DNA from: Adiantum capillus-veneris
Taxonomy: Eukaryota > Streptophyta > Polypodiopsida > Polypodiales > Pteridaceae
Direction: 5' to 3'
Length of the DNA stretch: 64,000 nucleotides
Assembly: GCA_014529385.2 (NCBI GenBank)
Contig: CM043963.1
Span: forward strand, 74,245,412-74,309,411
The position numbers and the translations under genes are program-made. A model generated the notes under the pieces. The model saw nothing but the letters and a program-made list of their open reading frames with translations, searched no databases and had not been told where the DNA came from. This document shows positions 21,641 through 31,761 of this stretch, in pieces (position 1 is the stretch's first letter; the number at the start of each line of letters is the position of its first letter).

Positions 21641-22629
21641 GCCAAGAAATATGCATTTCTTTGATTTAGGAGCCAACTTGTTTATGAACTCCTTTGGAAC
21701 ATGGCAATACACTTCACACCCAAAGACTCTAAGATGCTTGTAAGAAGGTGGCTTCTCAGACCAAAGCTCTTCACATACCTTCTCATGTAAAACCTTGTTG
21801 GGAGATCTATCAATAAAATGTAAAGTTGTAGCTAACGCTTATGCCCAAATCCATTCGACAACTCTGCATCAGATAGAATGCTATGTAGCTTCTCTTGTGT
21901 GGTACGACTCATCCTCTTAGCAACATCATTTTGAGGAGGGTTTTATGGAGCTGTCAACTCTCTTTTGATACCTTTGGAATCTCAAAAACTTTGAAAGGAT
22001 TTACTGACATACTCACCACCATTGTCTAAACTTAAGCACTTGACTTTCTTGCAAGACTGATTCTCCACTAATGCCACAAAATTTTGAGGACTTCATCCTT
22101 CTTCCCAAGAGGATATACCCACAATTTCCTTGAGAAGTCATCTATGCATGTAACAAAGTACAATAGACTTCCCATGAATATGTTAGGCATAGTCTCACAC
22201 ACGTCACTATGCACTTATTTTAACGACTCACTTTTTTGAGTGCTGCCTCTTTTGTGTGGTGCATGTGTTTGTTTATCATAAAGACAATGACCACAAACTA
22301 AGAAGTCTATGAAGTTAAAGCTAGGAACATAATAAAAATGAGACAAGATTTTCATTCCCTTTTGAGACACGTGTCCTAATCAACGATGCCACAAAGAAAC
22401 ACTTGGCTTCTCATTTGGATACATGTAGCATATACAAAGTCCCAGACTTTGAACCATGTGCTACCACTAAAGGACCTTTGGTGATCTTCCATGAACTATC
22501 ACCACATGTGTGATATCATACATCATCCAATTGCAATGTACTAATCAAGCTTTTGGTAAGCTTTGACACGTCTCACATTCTTTATCATGAATGAAGAGCC
22601 ATTCTGAAACTTCAGCTGCACATCACTGA
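21641..22629 (-). pseudogene. C integrase and pre-integrase region
   Basis: Minus-strand translation in pieces gives the integrase C-terminal KHLRVFGCEVYCHVPKEF-type block (about 21660-21740), the QNDVAKRMSRTTQEKLHS region with the Glu position (about 21880-21935), the second-Asp region (about 21980-22040), and the pre-integrase pair CHHW(R/L) with CGHCLYDKQTHAPH (about 22240-22400). The reading frame is broken many times, with no open stretch above about 60 codons, so this is more decayed than the C gag end. The assignment rests on motif order matching B (4337-5308). Confidence 0.75.
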
Positions 22630-22985
22630 CTATGTCACAAGGAAAATCATTGCCAAGACAAACATGCCTTTATGAGCTACATCATATGTAGTGAACCACT
22701 CCCTATGAGGAGTCACATGAAAAAATACACCTGAGTCAAGAACCCAATCTTGTACAGTATAGTCATCAGTGGCAACCAAAAATGTTGAATACATGGTGGA
22801 TGTGAGATAAATATCTCCATCATAATCTACAATAGAAACACTATTGATCTCTTCAATTCTCACAGTTATCTCTTCAATCTTGCCTTCTTCCTGCTTCTTG
22901 TCTTTACCTTTCTCTTGTTTCCATTTTCGACAATCTTTCTTCATGTGGCCCATTTTGTGACAATGATAGCAGTCAATTTCTTTTT
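22630..22985 (-). pseudogene. C zinc knuckle and protease
   Basis: Reads CYHCHKMGHMKKDCRKW (an intact CCHC knuckle near 22925-22970), a Lys/Glu-rich linker, then VQDWVLDSGVFFHVTPHREW (protease, near 22690-22745) with the DSG active site kept. Of the protease motifs in the window (A1 DSD, B DYG, C DSG, D NSG, E DRD, F NSG, A3 DSG, H DSG), C is one of three that keep DSG. The stretch is open for about 107 codons. Confidence 0.85.
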
Positions 22986-23607
22986 GGCCACATGATTTGC
23001 TACTAGATTTTCCTCTTTAATTTTGCTTACACTTTTCCTATGATCGACTACAAACAAAGAGAGCATTGCTACTACCACCGAAAGTATCAAGATTCTTCAT
23101 GTTATCCTCTTCAGTAAGCAAACTACCCTCAACATCAACACATGTTAAACCATCAGGAGGTGATGAGTTACTAATGGCTGTGTGAAAAGAATCCCAACTT
23201 TCTGGTAACATAACTACCAAAAACATTGCTTTGATGGAATCGTCAAAATTGACTCCCTGTGCAGAAAGCTAGCTAAAAATTGTTTTGAACTCATTAAGAT
23301 GATTGCACATGGGTGTGCTCTCATCCATCTTCAAATCAACTAAATTTTTAATCCAATAAACTTGTAACACTACACTTTGCTTCTCATACAAGTCACATAA
23401 CTTTTTCCACAGCTCATAGCTAGTCTTTTCCTTCTTTACAATGAGTACACATTTTTTGACAAAGCCAGCATGATGGTGGACCTACCAAGCTCATCCAATT
23501 CTTTCCAATTATACTCATTCATATCCTTACTCATCCATTGTAAATTTGTTCCTTCCACAATCTTCCTTCTCAATGATGAACAAAGAGTTCTTTGATGATG
23601 AAGCCAT
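22986..23607 (-). pseudogene. C gag
   Basis: A start at 23607 (MASSSKNSLFIIEKE) is supported by leader DNA directly upstream that resembles the B leader. Gag motifs in order: LWKKLCDLYEKQS near 23395-23430, LVDLKMDES with HLNEFKTIF near 23270-23350, then LPESWDSFHTAISNSSPPDG near 23155-23215. Stops interrupt it (for example near 23270) and the frame changes before the zinc knuckle. Length matches a usual copia gag. Confidence 0.8.
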
Positions 23608-24650
23608 CAACAAGGAACAAAAGTGGTAGATCCCCTGAGCTAAACAAGATTATAGAAGCCTGAAAATTCTTGACAAAGTTTCCCCTGTAAAATTGACTTT
23701 TGAACCCAAAAACAAATGTATACAATGACTAAAATGTTGATCAAACTGGCTAGGCTAAAAAGATAGAGTCTCAAAAACTATCACTATCACTATCCCATTG
23801 TCTCTAACTCCAAAAGAAGATCTTTGACACACTAAACACGATCAAATGCATATGCACAAAGATGAAAGCAATGCCAACATTGGCAGGTCAGCAGATGCAC
23901 ACCAATATTGCATAAACATACATCCTATGTTGATGCCAAAACTATGGGGATGTCGGGGCCACTCTCCAAGACCTATGTCATTGAAAGGATCTCCACATCC
24001 CCCAGCTTAATAAAACCTTACCAAGACCCTCAACAATAGGCTTTGCATATTTTTGTCAATACTTAAACCGCATAAGATCTTACATCAACCACAATAACCC
24101 TTTTCTATAACTGCTGTGGCGGTTTGTCTGATTTAACACACCCTCAAGATCTTACATCAAATATGCATGTATGATAGAGATTTTAGAAAGAGTCTACAAT
24201 GAAAATCTCTATGCAAAAGAACCTACAAGAGTAGACCACCCTATTTGAATTAGATAACTCCCAAATCGTGCAAAATTTGCAAAAATTTTCTTATGCAAAG
24301 TTGTAGAGAACACAAAAACAATCGGAGATGGAGAGAATTGACCTGAAATGCTGATTCCAACCAAGAGAAATCAGATCTCCAAGAAAGTGCAGCTTGTCCT
24401 ACACAACCTGCAAGCACTCTGAGCGACATAACTCAAAATTGGTGAGGATTCTATGAGAACTCTCTATTGCAGAGTCGAAGAGCACAAAAAATTGGTCGGG
24501 AGTCGAGGGAATTGGCCTGAATTGACACCTTTAATAAACAAAAACATATCCACAAAAACATGCTGAATTTTTTTGTGCTTTGTCTGCTTCCCGCTTGCTT
24601 CTCTACCAAGCTTTGATGGTTCTTTCTCATCCTCAAGCTCTGACACTAGT
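23608..24650 (-). other. C 5' leader with primer binding site (24637-24648)
   Basis: About 1 kb between the C 5' LTR and gag. Minus strand TAGTGTCAGAGC at 24637-24648 sits three bases from the LTR and is a mutated initiator-Met site (TGGTATCAGAGC). No gene is seen in the rest. Segments 24170-24600 repeat the style of other copia leaders, such as AACTCTCTATTGCAGAGTCG. Confidence 0.75.
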
Positions 24651-24794
24651 TGAAGTGCATGAGCGAGAGCGAGTGTGTGTGTGTGTGTGTGTGCATGCGC
24701 GCGCACGCATGCACGTGCGCACGCCTGCAGTAATGGAGAAGAGAGAAGAAGAGGAGACACAACTTGTGAACTCTTATATCAATAGTGCAATTAG
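24651..24794 (-). repeat. C 5' LTR, first part (interrupted by D)
   Basis: Starts TGAAGTGCATGAGCGAG like 12821. It contains a longer GT/GC run and stops at ATTAG, the target site of element D. The rest of this LTR is at 33505-33620. Confidence 0.9.
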
Positions 24795-25035
24795 TGTTAG
24801 GTTTAATGGCCATGTGGCTGACCACCCATCACTAACTGCTACTAACCCCAAGTGTACAACTATACACTTGTGTGAGCCACTAACACTAAGTACAATGTGT
24901 ATTGTGACTTAGTGCATAAGATAGAGAAGAAAGAAAGGGGGCACACAGTGTGTCTCAACTCTCCCCCTCTAACCTGTGTGTGTGGCTATGGTGGTGTGTG
25001 TGTGAGTATTCTTCTTCCGCTTCTGTTGTGCTCCC
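24795..25035 (+). repeat. D 5' LTR (its last bases replaced by an inverted segment)
   Basis: Aligns with 33241-33490 from TGTTAGGTTTAATGG to TTGTGCTCCC. The expected end CCTCTCCTTCA is not in place but appears in reverse complement at 25050-25061. Confidence 0.88.
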
Positions 25036-25061
25036 AGCTCTGATACTAGATGAAGGAGAGG
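25036..25061 (-). other. 26-bp micro-inversion holding the D LTR end and primer site
   Basis: The minus strand here reads CCTCTCCTTCA (the LTR end) followed by a 4-base spacer and AGTATCAGAGC (the primer site). This is the expected order but on the wrong strand, right where the plus-strand LTR end should be. After it, gag coding begins within about 20 bases, so the leader and the gag start are missing. Confidence 0.8.
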
Positions 25062-25720
25062 AGAAAAAAGGATACGGCTAGCAATAAGGTTTTCCTTATG
25101 CGAAAACTTTTCAACCTTCGTATGAAGGAGTCAGCTAGTGTTGCCTGCCATATCAATGATTTTGATTCTCTTTTTGCCCAAATTCGTGCACAGTGCATGA
25201 CCATTGATGATGAGATAAAAGCAATCTTTTTGCTTTGTTTGTTGCCACCCTCTTGGGATATCTTTTGCACAGTTGTTAGTAACTCTTCTCCTACTGGTAC
25301 GCTAAAATACGATGATGGTACTAGTGCACTTTTGCCAGAGGAGATGCGTTGGAAGACCATGACTAGCTCGCATTATGGTGAAGCTCATTATGTGCAAAGG
25401 GATGATAAGCAACATAAGGGTGTTCTTTGCAATGTGAGTTCAAGAAAGAGGGCAATAGAGATGCATCAAAGGGTAGATCAAAGTCTCGTGGTCACCGCAA
25501 TGTTCAATGCTATTATTGTGATAAGTTTGGTCACATAAAGAAGGATTGTCATGCTTGGAAGTGTCACAAAGAGAAGGGCAAAGGTAAAGGCAAAGATCAT
25601 GATAATAAAGAGGAGAAACCAAAGAGTTCGGTTAAGATTGAAAATTTGATCATAGTTCAGGATGAGAGTGATGCACAAGACATTAATATGTTGATGATGT
25701 CTTTTATGATGCACAAGAAA
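25062..25720 (+). pseudogene. D gag (N-terminus deleted) with zinc knuckle
   Basis: Starts inside gag at SNKVFLMRKLFNLRMKES, equivalent to about residue 100 of the B gag. It continues through HINDFDSLFAQIRAQ and IFLLCLLPPSWDIFCTVVSNS. A frame change near 25440 is followed by the basic stretch and the zinc knuckle CYYCDKFGHIKKDCHAW (near 25505-25560), with all four metal ligands intact. A Lys/Gly-rich tail follows. No start codon for gag remains. Confidence 0.85.
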
Positions 25721-25728
25721 CTCTATCC

Positions 25729-26473
25729 TTGCAAAGTTCTATGCCATCTGAACTCCTTGTTAGTGGTGAAGTATCCCATGCATGGATTCTCAATTCGGGT
25801 GCTTCGTTGCATGTCACACCTCATAGGCATTGGTTTACTACATACGAGGAAACCATTGGCTCTGTTACACTTGGTGACAGTTACTCTGGTGACATTGTTG
25901 GCATAGGTGATATTGCCATGGTTATGGCAAATGGGGTGAAGTTTATCATCCATAATGTGCATCATGTTCCAGCCTTGACACGCAATCTAATTTCGGTTGG
26001 ACATCTTGATGACTTGGGTTACAAAGTCACTTCTCATCAGCAGTCTTGGCGTGTTGCGAAGGGTCATCTTATTATAGCCCATGGTTCTAAAGTTGGTTCA
26101 CTTTATCCTCTTTATGCATCTGATAAAAACAGTGTCCTTTCTGTAATCGAGCTGCCAAGCGTTGCTTTGTGGCATAGCCGGTTAGGACATATGTCAAAGA
26201 AGGGAATGGAGACACTCTCTCGTTTGGCCTACTTACCGTCTTTGTCATTTTCTGATTTTCCCTTTTGTAAGCACTGTCAATATGGAAAGCAAACACGACA
26301 CGTCGTACACATTCTTTTAACAAAGAAAGAAAACCCTTAGAGCTTGTGCATAGTGATTTATGTGGGCCTATGCCTTCTAAATCCCATGGTTGTGCGTCCT
26401 ATTATATTACATTCATTGACGATGCAACACGGCATGTTTGGTTCTACGCCATGAAGTCTAAAGATGAGACCTT
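25729..26473 (+). pseudogene. D protease and pre-integrase region, first copy of a tandem duplication included
   Basis: HAWILNSGASLHVTPHRHWF (near 25780-25835) is the protease motif with the catalytic Asp changed to Asn (LNSG for LDSG). Then VHHVPALTRNLISVGHL and the pre-integrase HHCC region LWHSRLGHMSKKGMETLSR and CKHCQYGKQTRHV, with all ligands present. A frame break at 26338 is followed by VHSDLCGPMPSKSHG and YYITFIDDATRHVWFYAM in another frame. 26085-26473 is the first of two tandem copies. Confidence 0.85.
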
Positions 26474-26862
26474 TTCTAAAGTTGGTTAACTTTATCCTCT
26501 TTATGCATCTGATAAAAACAGTGTTCTTTCTGTAATCGAGCTACCAACCGTTGCTTTGTGGCATAGCCGGTTAGGACATATGTCAAAGAAGGGAATGGAG
26601 ACACTCTCTCGTTTGGCCTACTTATCGTCTTTGTCATTTTTTGATTTTCCCTTTTGTAAGCACTGTCAATATGGAAAGCAAACACCACACGTCATACACA
26701 TTCTTTCGACAAAGAAAGAAAACCCTTAGAGCTTGTACACAGTGATTTATGTGGGCCTATGCCTTGTAAATCCCATGGTTGTGCGTCCTATTATATTACA
26801 TTCATGGACGATGCAACACGGCATGTTTGGTTCTACGCCATGAAGTCTAAAGATAAGACCTT
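26085..26862 (+). repeat. 389-bp tandem duplication in D integrase
   Basis: 26085-26473 and 26474-26862 are near-identical copies that begin TTCTAAAGTTGGTT and end GACCTTTTC. The unit length is not a multiple of three, so the duplication itself shifts the frame. The junction has the short shared phrase TTTTCT. Confidence 0.92.
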
Positions 26863-27723
26863 TTCTTGCTTCAAGAAGTTCTTATCTAGTGTTGAAACTT
26901 GGTCTAAACATAAGTTAAAAGCTTTGCGCTCAGATAGTGGTGGAGAATATGTCTCCAAAGAGTTTATAGACTTTTGTTCAAATAGGAGAATTAAGCGTGA
27001 GTTTATAGCTCCTTATACCCCTGCATAAAATGGTGTTGAGGAATGAATGAATAGGACCATCCAAGAGTGATTATGTTTATGCTATCACAGGCTAATTTAC
27101 CGCAAGTGTTTTGGGCTGAAGCATTATACACTACCGTGTACTTGATCAATAGATCACCACATGCTTCATTACAGTTTTGTGTACCTTTGGAGTTATGGTC
27201 GGGACATTAATTGTCTTATGAAAACTTTCGCACATTTGGCTGTGAAGCTTATGCACATGTACCCAAGGAGTTGCGTGCTGAGGTAGATCCTAAGTCCAAG
27301 AAATGCATCTTCATTGACTATGGTGTAGATGGTCAATTTGGCTATCGTTTATGGGATCCGAAAAGTCGATCAGTGATCCGTAGCAGTGATGTTGTCTTTA
27401 ATGAGACTAAGATGCATAGACAGCCAATGGAAGAGGTTGAATTCCAGACTGTGACAACTTTCGATGTATCACCTTGTGTCCAAACAGCTCCCGAGCCACT
27501 TACTACACAAGCTAGTATGAGTTCAGATCAGCCGACGGAGATCTCAAAGAGTCTCACATCCACCATAATGTTTTGTTCCAGGCATGAATTTTGTTTTGTT
27601 GATAAATAGTGGTTAGCCTTCTTGTTACAAAGAGGCTATGCTAGCCAATGATAAGGTTCAGTGGGAACATGCTATGAAGAGGGAGTTGTCCAGTATTGCA
27701 AAGAACAAAACATGGGAACTTGT
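26474..27723 (+). pseudogene. D integrase
   Basis: After the duplicated pre-integrase part, the core reads YYITFMDDATRHVWFYAMKS and LRSDSGGEYVSKEFIDFCS (second Asp kept). In PYTPA*NGVEE*MNRTIQE a stop replaces Gln and another stop replaces Arg next to the catalytic Glu. After frame changes, FWAEALYTT(V)YLINRSPH and FRTFGCEAYAHVPKELRAEV follow at 27100-27300, then the linker VIRSSDVVFNETKM. The last part, SCYKEAMLANDKVQWEHAM at 27615-27680, leads into WELV, where element E is inserted at 27723. Confidence 0.85.
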
Positions 27724-27913
27724 TGTTGGTGTATAGGCGCCTGTGCCTTGCCCGGCCGCCCAGAGTCTGGGCGCCCACTGACTTGTATACCTTATACATA
27801 GCATAAGTGTATAGGGGGCTGCTCACTCCTTGAGTCTCCCCACCCATATCTGTGTGTCATGTGTCTCCTTCTCTCTCTCACTCTCCGTCTATGGTGCTCT
27901 CCGATCCCCTTCA
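27724..27913 (+). repeat. E 5' LTR
   Basis: 190 bp from TGTTGGTGTATAGGCGCC to CCGATCCCCTTCA. Includes TATACCTTATACATAGC and a CT-rich tail. Confidence 0.95.
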
Positions 27914-27915
27914 AT

Positions 27916-27927
27916 TGGTATCAAAGC
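27916..27927 (+). other. E primer binding site
   Basis: TGGTATCAAAGC two bases after the LTR, one change from the initiator-Met site TGGTATCAGAGC. Confidence 0.88.
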
Positions 27928-29672
27928 GACAGGTGTGAGAGCGTAGATGGACGGCTTCGCGATGAACTCGTCGGCTATGGCGGAGAGGTCACAGATCTGA
28001 GCAAAGAAATAGAGGAGGCTTGTGGACAACCATACAGAGGCTTGTAGGAGAGCTCTCAGGAGCTTCCTAGTGCTCACAGATCAGTCCGCAGTTCCTCTAC
28101 AGATCATACCACTATGTACAGCATCTTCCCTCTTCTCGGCAGGCTTTGCAACGACTACATCGGCGAGACAGGTTGGAGCTTGGAGCTTCCATAGACATGG
28201 AAGCATTGTGAGATTGATGCATTCAGCTCACGCATCGAGGTGGGAAGTGATTTTGAGCCTTTCTATGAGCTCAAAGAAGCACAGAAGAAAGTCGTTCAGT
28301 TTTTGGCAGTTTGACAGCAGTCTACTATTTTGCTCATAACTTGAGCTAAAAAGCTCCAATTCCAAAACTTTTTGGTTCAAAACAGAGTTGGCTTCAAGTT
28401 CTACGACTTTGTAGAAGGAATTGTTTTCTGATTCGGAGTGCAGATTGGTCTGAAATTAAAAACACAGAGATTGTTTTTCAGAACAGTTTTGGGCTCTGTT
28501 GTTTTCTTTGCTGCAGACAGCTTACCCATGCACACTGCAGGTAGCAGGCACATATGAGGTGTTACAAGATCGGGTTTGACTCCCAAGTACAGGTTGAGTC
28601 TAATACTTCCACAGGTGTTGCCAGTTGCATTTGAGTGGTTCTTCTGCAGTGTTGTGGCTTGCATACATGGTCTTTGAGCGGGTAATTCTCTATGTATGCT
28701 TATGTGGTGAGCAGTAGATCTTGTGAGCAAGTGCAGAGGTTGGTTGTGGATGATATGTATGGTCACCTGTGGTACTCTTTGTGAGCATTTGTTGGACACA
28801 GGTTTGCAGAGCTTATGCATGTATGTTGAGTGTAGTTTGATGCGCATTGATTGCTCATTGTATTGAGCTTGCAGGACAATGGTTATTTTGTGTTGATAGC
28901 CATTGTGCATCGAAACTCTGGCGAAATTTTCCCAGGAGTTTTATGCGCATCATTTATGCGATCTAGGTAGAGATTGCGGGTTGCACTCAGCATTTGCGTG
29001 TGGTGTTCTCTGCAGGTGGGAGATTTGTGCGTGTGTATGCATCGATACCGCACAGTGTGGGCTTGGTGATTAGCTCATGATTTGACAGGCGTACAGTTAT
29101 CTTGGCACACTCACAGGAGTGAATATTGTGATGTATGCTTGTGTGGCTACGCGCTACGTAGTCGGATTCGAGCACTAATGGCTTGAGGTTTTTCAGCAGG
29201 TTTCAGCTACTACAGGTTTACAAGTTACAGGCAGGTTTGAGGGTTTATTTGGGTGCTGAATTTTCAGCCATTGTTTCCTCTTTGCAGGTGTCCATGTATG
29301 GCTCAGTTGTAGGTTGATCTGGGACACATTTGTGACTTGTTTATGCAGCTGTTTAAGAGCTGAATTTTGGGGCTGATTTGTAGCCATATTTTACAGCCAT
29401 ACAGGAGCTTGGTTTACTCTACAGGAGCCTCGTACACTTGGCATATGGGATTTTCATCATTGCCATTTGTGGAGCACAGTGTGGTTACACTACTGCGAGA
29501 GATTTTATGCGTGGATTCGCATGAGCATTGTAGGTGCTGGTGAGCTCTTTTTCGGAGAGCATTTTCTTGCAGGTTGCTTCTTTTGGATTAGTTGAGAGCA
29601 TTTCATTGCTACCATACCTAGAGTAGAGTTACAGCTCTTGGTTATTTTTGACATTCACTTATAGTAGTCAAT
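27928..29672 (+). other. E leader, about 1.7 kb, with a short gag-start remnant
   Basis: An ATG at 27947 opens a 17-codon frame (MDGFAMNSSAMAERSQI) that stops at once. It could be the first residues of a lost gag. The rest has no protein motif. Phrases such as CATAACTTGAGCTAAAAAGC and AATTCCAAAACTTTTTGG near 28335-28375 are leader-type sequence like that of F at 58980. Confidence 0.55.
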
Positions 29673-29873
29673 ATGTGTGAGATTTTCGAGTCTAGGACAA
29701 TGACTCATGAGAGACGGCCTTCTCGTTCGTGTCGACACTTGAGATGTTGGCATTGTGGTCACACAGGGCACATTAGACGGCGATGCTTTCGTCGTATGAG
29801 ACAACACAAGAGACAGGCTAGTCTCAAGGATGCAGTAGATGCTATAGGCTCCGTTGCCTTGACAGTTGTGTAG
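29673..29873 (+). pseudogene. E gag zinc knuckle
   Basis: A 66-codon open frame with CWHCGHTGHIRRRC (29748-29789), a complete CCHC knuckle, inside an Arg-rich context (RRPSRSCRHLR before, RRMRQHKRQ after). This is the RNA-binding end of gag. The capsid-forming part expected upstream is not recognisable, so the gag is either highly diverged or deleted. A stop at 29871 separates it from the protease frame. Confidence 0.75.
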
Positions 29874-29884
29874 GATAAAATACA

Positions 29885-30466
29885 GTGTCTAAGTACCCCA
29901 GTGACAGTGAGGTCACATTTGCTTCCTGTATTACTCCTAATTTTTTGACGTCTGAGGATAGTGCACTTCTTTTGCAGTGGGTGCTAGATAGGGACGCTAC
30001 TTTTCATGTCACTCCGTATCGTGAGTGGTTCAGTAGCTATTCTAGCAGAGTGCATGGTAGTGTGAGATTGGCAGATGGGTCACTGCATGCGATTGCTGGT
30101 TCAGGAGATGTGAGACTGTCATTATTGAGCGGTGCATCGCACATGCTCAGAGATGCGCGTCATGTGCCAGATTTGACGATGATTTTGATCTCCGTTGGTC
30201 AGCTCAGGGATAGTGGATGTCGGGTATCGCTGCTTGAGCGATCTTTTGCGTTGCATTTGGGTTCACTAGTGATTGCGAGAGGTGCTAGAGTTGGCACATG
30301 GTACCCATTCCACGTAGTACTTGTGCGAGATGGTCGAGTCTCAATCTTGTTACAGCCATACAGAGAGCGAGAGATCCGGACAGTCTCTTTTGCTCATGGG
30401 TTGCAGGGTGCTTTGCATGGATTGCAGAGTAGTGAGCTCGTTGTGCACACAGTTGGCACGACTTGA
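29885..30466 (+). pseudogene. E protease and pre-integrase start
   Basis: LQWVLDRDATFHVTPYREWF (near 29975-30030) is the copia protease motif with DSG changed to DRD: the Asp is kept but Ser and Gly are lost. Then SVRLADGSLHAIAGSGDVRL, ARHVPDLTMILISVGQLRDSG and SLVIARGARVGTWYPFHVV, matching D 25850-26110. The frame stays open for 193 codons, then loses similarity before the HHCC zinc region. Integrase is absent. Confidence 0.82.
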
Positions 30467-30552
30467 GCAATCACACAGAGTGGTGACAAAGTCATACATG
30501 CATGCTTTGAGTGAGTGAGCAAAGTAGAGAGTCAGTTGTGTGAGATACTTCT

Positions 30553-31215
30553 ATGCAGAATAGACATGTAGAGCGGTCTTGCTCTAGTGAGTCACGACAG
30601 GAGGAAGTTGTGCAAGAGTTTATGTATAAGGAGTTAGAGCATGAGATCTCTAGTGAGTCACAGCAGATTGAGTGGTCATGTTTGCAGTGGATGATTGTAG
30701 AGGAGGCTGAGACGTCAGCGATTATGCGATCATTCCTTTCTATGCTCGACAGTGAGCATGGGGATATAGTTGCGCAGGATATGACTTCCAGCAGACACCT
30801 AGAGCAGCTGGTTTGCTCTGAGGTTGCACGACAGGTTGATGCGTCTTTTGCGGACAGTCAAGAGATGCATGTGGCTGACACGCCTTGTCAGTCAGAGATG
30901 CCTATTGCCAGGGATATTTATGTTGATGCATGCTCCGTAGAGCTAGCAGGGCCCGCTAGCATTGCATCGGCATTCGGTGGTCTCATGTATGAGATGCTGA
31001 TCTTGAGACCGGATATCGCAGCTGCAGTGGGAGCATTTGCAGTTGGGGTTGTCAGTCGTTTGTTGACTGATGATGGCATAGTACACGAGGGAGATATGCA
31101 GTTATTGCGTACATACTTGCAGTACGTGTACGGTACGTCCGGTGGTGTATGGACTTACACAGGAGCAGGACAGCTGGATGCACACGATCACAGCCAACCA
31201 GTGGGCATCGGTTGA
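30553..31215 (+). pseudogene. E open frame ending in a reverse-transcriptase/RNase H remnant
   Basis: A 220-codon open frame. The first two thirds is Glu/Ser-rich with no family I recognise. The last third reads ASAFGGLMYEMLILRPDIAA and GVVSRLLTDDGIVHEGDMQL, then LRTYLQYVYGTSGGVWTYTG. It parallels the D segment SGSLMYPMVATRPDIAHAVG, VIRFISNPGKKHWDAVK at 32540-32680. So integrase and the catalytic reverse transcriptase have been deleted, leaving only the connection before RNase H. The end GIG matches the usual copia terminus. That the frame remained open may be chance, or may mean it was kept for a time. Confidence 0.7.
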
Positions 31216-31706
31216 GAGTGATTTTCTCTCACCTTTTATAGTCTTTAGACTAGGTTCCTTTGCTTAAAGGCACAATCGCCTTTAAGTGGGAGATTGTTGG
31301 GGTATAGGCGCCTGAGCCTTGCCCAGCCGCCCAGAGTCTGGGCGCCCACTGACTTGTATACCTTATACATAGCATAAGTGTATAGGGGGTTGCTCACTCT
31401 TTGAGTCTCCCCACCCATATCTGTGTGTCGTGTGGAGCAGGACAGCTGGATGTACACGATCACAGCCAACCAGTGGGCATCGGTTGAGAGTGATTTTCTC
31501 TCACCTTTTATAGTCTTTAGACTAGGTTCCTTTGCTTAAAGGCACAATCGCCTTTAAGTGGGAGGTTGTTGGGGTATAGGCGCCTGAGCCTTGCCCAGCC
31601 GCCCAGAGTCTGGGCGCCCACTGACTTGTATACCTTATACATAGCATAAGTGTATAGGGGGCTGCTCACTCTTTGAGTCTCCCCGCCCATATCTGTGTGT
31701 CGTGTG
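31163..31706 (+). repeat. 272-bp tandem duplication spanning the E 3' end and LTR start
   Basis: 31163-31434 and 31435-31706 are near-identical copies. Each has GAGCAGGACAGCTGGATG, the polypurine tract and the first 140 bases of the LTR. The result is a truncated extra LTR at 31295-31434 before the complete one at 31567-31756. Confidence 0.95.
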
Positions 31707-31756
31707 TCTCCTTCTCTCTCTCACTCTCCATCTATGGTCCTCTCCGATCCCCTTCA
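31567..31756 (+). repeat. E 3' LTR
   Basis: 190 bp from TGTTGGGGTATAGGCGCC to CCGATCCCCTTCA, followed by the duplication CTTGT. Confidence 0.95.
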
Positions 31757-31761
31757 CTTGT

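Larger units (their letters stand above)
27724..31756 (+). mobile_element. Small non-autonomous copia-like element E
   Basis: 5' LTR 27724-27913 and 3' LTR 31567-31756, both exactly 190 bp and about 8 mismatches apart by eye. Target duplication CTTGT lies at 27719-27723 and 31757-31761. An initiator-Met-type primer site follows the 5' LTR and AAGTGGGAGGT precedes the 3' LTR. The interior holds a long leader, one zinc knuckle, a protease/pre-integrase piece and an RNase-H-side remnant, but no integrase or reverse transcriptase core. It must have used proteins of another copia element. It splits the D linker and reverse transcriptase precisely and is the top layer of the nest. Confidence 0.92.

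Noticed and set aside
24667-24726. GT/GC run as a possible Z-DNA or regulatory element
   Set aside because: It is a length-variable microsatellite inside the C LTR; the other LTR has a shorter run.
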